Below are positions 58,001 to 62,096 of a DNA stretch of 62,096 nt, one piece after another. The DNA lies in assembly GCA_027532555.1 (NCBI GenBank), contig JAPZTJ010000005.1, positions 1-62,096 on the forward strand, read 5' to 3'. Both the position numbers and the translations under genes were made by a program. Numbering within the stretch: the stretch's first letter is position 1; each line of letters starts with the position of its first letter. The notes beneath the pieces are model-generated. The model ran no database searches and was not told the DNA's origin. It saw only the letters and a list, made by a program, of their open reading frames with translations. This stretch comes from Aquidulcibacter sp. (GTDB lineage Bacteria; Pseudomonadota; Alphaproteobacteria; Caulobacterales; Aquidulcibacteraceae).

Positions 58001-58644
58001 TGCAGATCGCAGTTATTGGAGCGACCGGATTGACTGGACAGGAAGTGCTGCATGCCGCCAAGGTTCGAGGCATCGCTGCCACAGCAATTGTTCGGGACAG
58101 ATGGCGCCTTTCCGCACCCGCTGAGCGCATTATTGAACTACCTGACTTGAGTCAGATCAACGCACTTGAAAGGGCACTTTCGGAAGTCGACTGTGTGATT
58201 GTAACGGTTGGCATTACCCGCAAAACTCGCTCGCCCTGGGCACCGCTTGTCTCCCCCCCAGATGTCTGCTCGCAGGTGGTCGGCACTTTAGTGGAGGCAC
58301 TGAAGGCGCCAAAAAGACTAATCTACATGAGCACATTCGGAGCATCGGAGCAGTGGCGTGAATTACCTTTATGGATTCGTGGTCTGATTTATACCTCAAA
58401 TGTTTACATCGGCTATCGTGATCACACCGCTGCCGAGCTCAAACTGCGCAATTCAAATCTGGATTGGACAATTGTGCGCCCAACCGCACTGAGCGAAGGA
58501 AGGGAAACAGAGTGGATTGAAGCACAATCAGACACAAGCGTAATGAGCAAGATTTCGCGCGTGGCCGTTGCCAGCGCATTGCTCGACATCTACCAAAAGC
58601 GTCGATCATCCCAAATTATTTCGATCACGGGGGCTTCAGGTTGA
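58000..58644 (+). CDS. NAD(P)-binding atypical SDR/NmrA-like protein
   Basis: The 214-residue protein begins MQIAVIGATGLTGQEVLHAA, a Rossmann GxxGxxG start. 'VDCVIVTVGITRKTRS', 'RLIYMSTFGASEQ' and 'LDWTIVRPTALSEGRETEW' mark the NAD(P)H-binding (PF13460) family; the YxxxK motif is not evident, as is common in this branch. It may be a redox sensor or an oxidoreductase. Start ATG 58000 overlaps the previous stop (TGATG), so it is translated with the intradiol dioxygenase. Confidence 0.85.
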   Translation: MQIAVIGATGLTGQEVLHAAKVRGIAATAIVRDRWRLSAPAERIIELPDLSQINALERALSEVDCVIVTVGITRKTRSPWAPLVSPPDVCSQVVGTLVEALKAPKRLIYMSTFGASEQWRELPLWIRGLIYTSNVYIGYRDHTAAELKLRNSNLDWTIVRPTALSEGRETEWIEAQSDTSVMSKISRVAVASALLDIYQKRRSSQIISITGASG

Positions 58645-58835
58645 CCTGACGTTCGATATTGTTCCACACATTATGCTCAATTGACCAAGTATCTGGCTTT
58701 GAGCGTGATCGATCGAAGATTTTTCTTGAAGCGATCCGCAATAGGCCTAATCGTGTTAGCTATTGCACACCGAGCGACCAGGCGGGCTGCTGAAGAAATT
58801 GAACGTCGCTTTAGAATCCAAGCTTATAAGAAGTG

Positions 58836-58873
58836 ATCCAGCCCCTAGGAATCCAGCCCCTAGGAATCCAGCC
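58836..58873 (+). repeat. 15-bp tandem repeat, 2.5 units
   Basis: The unit ATCCAGCCCCTAGGA occurs at 58836-58850 and 58851-58865, followed by ATCCAGCC. All copies are identical, suggesting recent slippage. It is non-coding as far as I can see. Confidence 0.8.
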
Positions 58874-58928
58874 ATGAGTCTGCAGGACATTCGACCGAGT
58901 TCAAGAGCAACTATCCTGACAACTGATA

Positions 58929-58990
58929 AACGTCTGCTTTTGAGAAACCGCCAACCCACCCCAAACGACCACCCTTGGCGCATTTGAGAG
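58929..58990 (+). repeat. dispersed intergenic repeat, copy 13 (left half)
   Basis: 'AACGTCTGCTTTTGAGAAAC', 'CGCCAACCCACCCCAAACGA' and 'CCCTTGGCGCATTTGAGAGC' match the left half of copy 8 closely; the right half is missing. Confidence 0.7.
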
Positions 58991-59646
58991 CGTTGAACAA
59001 GATTCACAATTGATGTTTGGAGAAAGTAGGCGTTGAAAAGTTGGCCTTGAATCTGCGGTTGCGCGTAGGGAACATTTCTTAAAGTTAGCTGCCCGCATTT
59101 CTGTCCCAGCCGACCGGCACCCAGGCCAACCCTGACCACTTTTCGTGGCAAACAGCGCGGTCTTTGAAGACTTAAAACACGCTAGCGCACTACGTGTCTT
59201 CACGGAATCTCTAGTGGATTTCCGCGCGTTCGGCTTCTGAGTCATCCCGCTGGCTGGTCGGCAGTTCCGGCCGATGTCGCGGGCAAGCAGGATTGATGCC
59301 AGTCGACCAGGTTACATCGATGAATCTCGGCCAGAAACAAACTTGACGCCGCTTGGCGGTTGGAGCCCGTGCGGCAAGCGTCTGCGCATTAGGACGCCTA
59401 TTGGCTGTTTAAAGACTATGAACTCCATCGAAAGCTCGCACCGCGACGGGACTACAGGATCCTAGCTGCTGGACGGCCGGATCAACGGCGAAGCCTTTTC
59501 CAACCGGGTCAAGCGTGAACGTCGACAAGCTCCATAGCCACAAGGGAAAGGCGTAGGAGCGCTGATCAGCACCTTCACCCCAGCCGGATGTGCCAACCAT
59601 CCCTGAACCTCCAGGTGCGCTTCCATTTAAACATGTCTCAATCTGG

Positions 59647-61044
59647 CTAAACCCCTGACACCGCGTTAACTTGGGGCAATAGGTATCGACCGTCTAACAT
59701 GCTGGGTTGCGGGTTGTAGGCGCGTAAGATCAAAGCAAACCGAGTTCCCGTAGCCGGAAGCCAATTTGACCGCCTATCTTCGCCTGGGTCAGGACCACCG
59801 AGCCAAATCGTGAGTGACCCGTCTGTCTCGGTACGTAAGCCGGGTGTCCGGTCGCCGATGGCATGTCGTCCGAGGGGGTTTGGTGAGAAGAAGAGACGAC
59901 CATCATCGAGCGCTTCGTAAAGACTTAGTGACCAGAAAGCCCTTGCAGGTGGTGCAGCACCAGGTTCGAACCTGAGGACAAATGACTTGTCCGAGGGAAA
60001 GGTAGCAACGCCATCCTGAGCAACCGCTCGAAAGTATGCCGCCTCACGCAAAGGCAGTGCTCCAAGTCCCCAAACAGAGATTGATGCACGATAAAGATAA
60101 TCGTTGCCAAAGTCGCCAAGATGCGCCTCTGGATAAATCCAACCGGATATGGGGGTACTCGCTGCTAAACGTTTTGTTATACGAGCTCTGGCGTCTTTTA
60201 TCCCGTTAACAGCTAACGTTAGGCGGGATTGGGGGGCATTTGCCAGACCCTCAGACGTTAGCTCCGCCCGCTCCCAACGATCTCTAAGTTGATGTTCTCC
60301 CGGAAGAGGTGGTGCTTCGGCTTCCAGCAGTCCAACTATTGCTTGCAACTCGCTAAGAGGGTCAGTAGGCGCAGATACAGGATCAGGTGGCGGCAACTGA
60401 TCTCCCAAGATTCGTAGCCCATCCTGAAATTCGTGGGCAAGTTTAAGGTCGTCAGCGTTCGAGACTAGCGTCCGGACCTGCGCCCACACCCAGGGTGTTG
60501 GTGCAATGATCTCGTCGCCTGTCGTGGGCCCGTCAGGTGCGACTAGACGGACACTACCTGATTGCCCGAGCGTTTGCTCTGGCCCAAGAACAACAAAATT
60601 GTTGGTGAACATATCCAGGAATGCGACAGAAAAGTAACGGCCAGTCGCATTGGGATAAGTTAGCTCAACCGGGCCTTTTCGCAAATCTAGCCACGCAGAA
60701 GAGTAAAGAGTGTCATTATTTGGGGTAGTTACCTTTCGCGACGACGAGTCAGCTAGCTTACGAACATGTCGCCATTGGTTTGCTGCTTTACCTATGGTTC
60801 TCTGCCGCGCTCGCGCCATTTCGAGGACTGGCAGACCATAGAGATAAAGATCACCGCACGAAGCATCGAAGGGGCTCAGATCGGCAGTCAATAATGACGA
60901 GCACCCGCCAAGATTAGCCAACCCGAGCGCGGACGCATAGCGTAACAACATTCGCCTGTCCGGCAATTGGAGTCCCTTAAATCCTGCATCCCCGTCAGCC
61001 AGATAGCTCGCACAGTCAGAACGAGTGTTTTGCAGCTTCATCAT
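59647..61044 (-). CDS. DUF1254/DUF1214 exported protein (Tat-type lipoprotein)
   Basis: The 465-residue protein has a twin-arginine-like leader and lipobox ('PDRRMLLRYASALGLANLGGCSS'). DUF1254 ('LYLYGLPVLEMARARQ', 'VTTPNNDTLYSSAWLDLRKGP', 'YFSVAFLDMFTNNF') is followed by DUF1214 ('LPLREAAYFRAVAQDG', 'FWSLSLYEALDDGRLFFSPNPLGRHAIGDRTPGL', in pieces). These domains occur together in proteins of many environmental bacteria with no proven reaction. It overlaps the GntR gene (ATGA), so it is the regulated target. It may act in the envelope on the same substrates as the sulfatases. Confidence 0.88.
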   Translation of the reverse strand: MMKLQNTRSDCASYLADGDAGFKGLQLPDRRMLLRYASALGLANLGGCSSLLTADLSPFDASCGDLYLYGLPVLEMARARQRTIGKAANQWRHVRKLADSSSRKVTTPNNDTLYSSAWLDLRKGPVELTYPNATGRYFSVAFLDMFTNNFVVLGPEQTLGQSGSVRLVAPDGPTTGDEIIAPTPWVWAQVRTLVSNADDLKLAHEFQDGLRILGDQLPPPDPVSAPTDPLSELQAIVGLLEAEAPPLPGEHQLRDRWERAELTSEGLANAPQSRLTLAVNGIKDARARITKRLAASTPISGWIYPEAHLGDFGNDYLYRASISVWGLGALPLREAAYFRAVAQDGVATFPSDKSFVLRFEPGAAPPARAFWSLSLYEALDDGRLFFSPNPLGRHAIGDRTPGLRTETDGSLTIWLGGPDPGEDRRSNWLPATGTRFALILRAYNPQPSMLDGRYLLPQVNAVSGV

Positions 61045-61775
61045 GGCTCAGATAGGGTTTTTCTACGTTTGCGCTGGACGAAATCAGTGACTGTCGAAAC
61101 GTGGCCATGACCAAGGGCGCTTTTACTTAGCTCCATCGCCCGCGCAACACCTTGGGAATGCATTGCTCGCGCATGTAAGAATGCGGCTGATGCATCGCCA
61201 TTCGCTATCAGCTTGAAGAGCTTTTGGTATCCCTTGAGATCCTTCAGCCGCATATCGCGAGTTGCAATGGCCATGTATCCATAAAGCTCTGCAGCACCAA
61301 TGCTAAGATCTCTTATTGACTGAGCTAGCCGGCCGGACCCAACAATGACATTCATTTGAGCAACATAACGATATGTTGCGACTTGGAACCTGCGAGGAGT
61401 TGTCTCTGGACATCGAGCAATCTCCTCCAATTCCTCTAACTCGCGCCGCAGAGCCATAATACTCGTTGGCGTGGCAGCCTTTGCACATCGCTCCGCAAGA
61501 AGCGCGAACAAGACCTCCCGGACGGAGAGCAGATCCTGAACTTCACAATCATCAGGCCTTATGACAAAAGCACCGCGCTGCGGCACGATCTTGACGAGCC
61601 CCGATGACTCCAACAATCGCAATGCTTCCCTGAGCGGGCCACGGCTAACTCCAAATCGCTCCGCGAGCTCCACCGTCCCAAGATGTGAACCGGGAAGAGC
61701 CTCGCCAGACTGGATCATCCAACGAATCTTGCGCGCCAAAGAAGGTGGACTACGATCATCATCTGTATCGGACAT
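61041..61775 (-). CDS. GntR-family regulator with FCD domain
   Basis: The 244-residue protein starts MSDTDDDRSPPSLARKIRWM, with the winged HTH 'SHLGTVELAERFGVSRGPLREALRLLESSGLVKIVPQRGAFV' (in pieces) and an FCD ligand domain ('VREVLFALLAERCAKAAT', 'DLSIGAAELYGYMAIATRDMRLKDLKGYQKLFKLI'). FCD GntR proteins repress catabolic genes and are released by an acid or CoA-type ligand. A GTG at 61811 is an alternative start. The palindrome at 61927-61942 is its probable site, and similar sites precede other genes in the window. Confidence 0.9.
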   Translation of the reverse strand: MSDTDDDRSPPSLARKIRWMIQSGEALPGSHLGTVELAERFGVSRGPLREALRLLESSGLVKIVPQRGAFVIRPDDCEVQDLLSVREVLFALLAERCAKAATPTSIMALRRELEELEEIARCPETTPRRFQVATYRYVAQMNVIVGSGRLAQSIRDLSIGAAELYGYMAIATRDMRLKDLKGYQKLFKLIANGDASAAFLHARAMHSQGVARAMELSKSALGHGHVSTVTDFVQRKRRKTLSEP

Positions 61776-61925
61776 TAATCCAAAATCCCGTTCAGTTGCC
61801 GCCCTTTTCACCCTGCCCCGACAGGCTGGCTATCCGACCAAGGCGATCAGTAAATTTGAGTGATCCGCGACGCTAAAACCACCCTCGTAAGAAATGAATA
61901 ACCTAATATGAAGACATTTTCAATG

Positions 61926-61942
61926 TAATATGTTGACATATT
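61926..61942. promoter_or_regulatory. AATATGT-TG-ACATATT palindrome, GntR operator
   Basis: A 7-2-7 perfect inverted repeat about 150 bp upstream of the GntR start. The core TGTTGACA fits the TGT-N-N-ACA pattern of FCD GntR sites. The flanking TGTCAACATATTA on the minus strand is identical to that before the acyl-CoA dehydrogenase at 44.3 kb. The remaining bases to 62096 contain no gene I can support. Confidence 0.6.
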
Positions 61943-62096
61943 GCGGCCTGCTGCGGGATCGTGTCCCATGGCGTGGTGTAACAGCGGCGTCATGATGTAG
62001 CCGGTTTAGGGCTGAGTTGATCATGTTCAGGGGACTGCGCTGAGCATGACGATGGGATCATTGCTTAAAGGTGCGAGAGTTTCAAGAGACATGTAG

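Larger units (their letters stand above)
58645..59646. other. 1-kb gene-free stretch
   Basis: Holds the 15-bp tandem repeat at 58836-58873 and dispersed repeat copy 13. The rest (59000-59640) has several open frames under 130 codons in both directions, none with a recognisable domain, ribosome site or neighbour relation. I see no gene in it. Confidence 0.5.

Noticed and set aside
62046-62096. 16-codon frame ending in TAG at the window edge
   Set aside because: Too short to judge, with no conserved motif and no operon context.
1-62096. tRNA, rRNA or CRISPR array
   Set aside because: Reading the gaps showed no cloverleaf with conserved T-arm, no rRNA segment and no regularly spaced short repeats; the dispersed repeat is scattered rather than arrayed.

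Overview
The window looks like an accessory-rich chromosomal region of an alphaproteobacterium, most likely a sphingomonad or close relative. The evidence is protein content, not a database match: a TonB-dependent receptor of the sphingomonad type, a large ParB-like protein next to an ArdC protein, many single-domain catabolic enzymes, IS66, IS5 and IS630 elements, and moderate GC. There is no rRNA, tRNA or CRISPR array. About 13 copies, full or partial, of one intergenic repeat run through the window.

Layout. 1-2.2 kb: tail of an IS630 transposase, then a minus-strand operon (XRE-cupin regulator, GNAT, ABM monooxygenase, exported protein). 2.3-7 kb: mobile-element-type module with a ParB-like protein, a PIN/RHH toxin-antitoxin pair and ArdC; parB and ardC share a leader. 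7.3-9.9 kb: TadG-like protein, then a small membrane protein divergent from a TetR regulator. 10-11.3 kb: a ubiE-like gene between two decayed IS66 transposase tails. 11.6-14.6 kb: a tightly overlapped ArsR / ATP-grasp / TVP38 / GST operon behind a perfect palindrome; it is the best candidate for an undescribed system. 14.8-16.2 kb: an IS5-family element. 16.5-22.8 kb: a divergent locus (cupin-PhyH dioxygenase, TonB receptor and thioesterase against TetR, a membrane protein and an MFS transporter) around a perfect 16-bp operator.

23-32.7 kb is a series of single genes separated by the dispersed repeat: lipoprotein hydrolases, exported RidA, WYL regulator, inositol monophosphatase, NUDIX, TraB/Tiki-like lipoprotein and a PaaI-type thioesterase. 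33.1-35.7 kb is an intact IS66 element with good terminal repeats but no visible target duplication. 35.9-37.5 kb is an aldo-keto reductase / deacetylase operon, followed by a TadG/VWA protein.

39-52 kb is a catabolic cluster: MaoC-like hotdog protein, acyl-CoA ligase, two acyl-CoA dehydrogenases, two lipoprotein sulfatases, a lipoprotein formylglycine-generating enzyme and an alpha/beta-hydrolase lacking its nucleophile serine. It suggests desulfation of a sulfate ester at the cell envelope followed by CoA-dependent beta-oxidation-like breakdown. A shared promoter motif links these genes to a GntR/FCD regulator and DUF1254 protein at 59.6-61.8 kb. 52.3-56.2 kb is a graveyard of fragments (GH5 hydrolase, GPH symporter, possible prepilin peptidase, truncated HipA) around an intact PhyH/TetR pair. 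The TetR operator reappears upstream of the aldo-keto reductase 17 kb away. 56.3-58.6 kb holds an AraC regulator divergent from an exported intradiol dioxygenase and an NAD(P)-binding protein.
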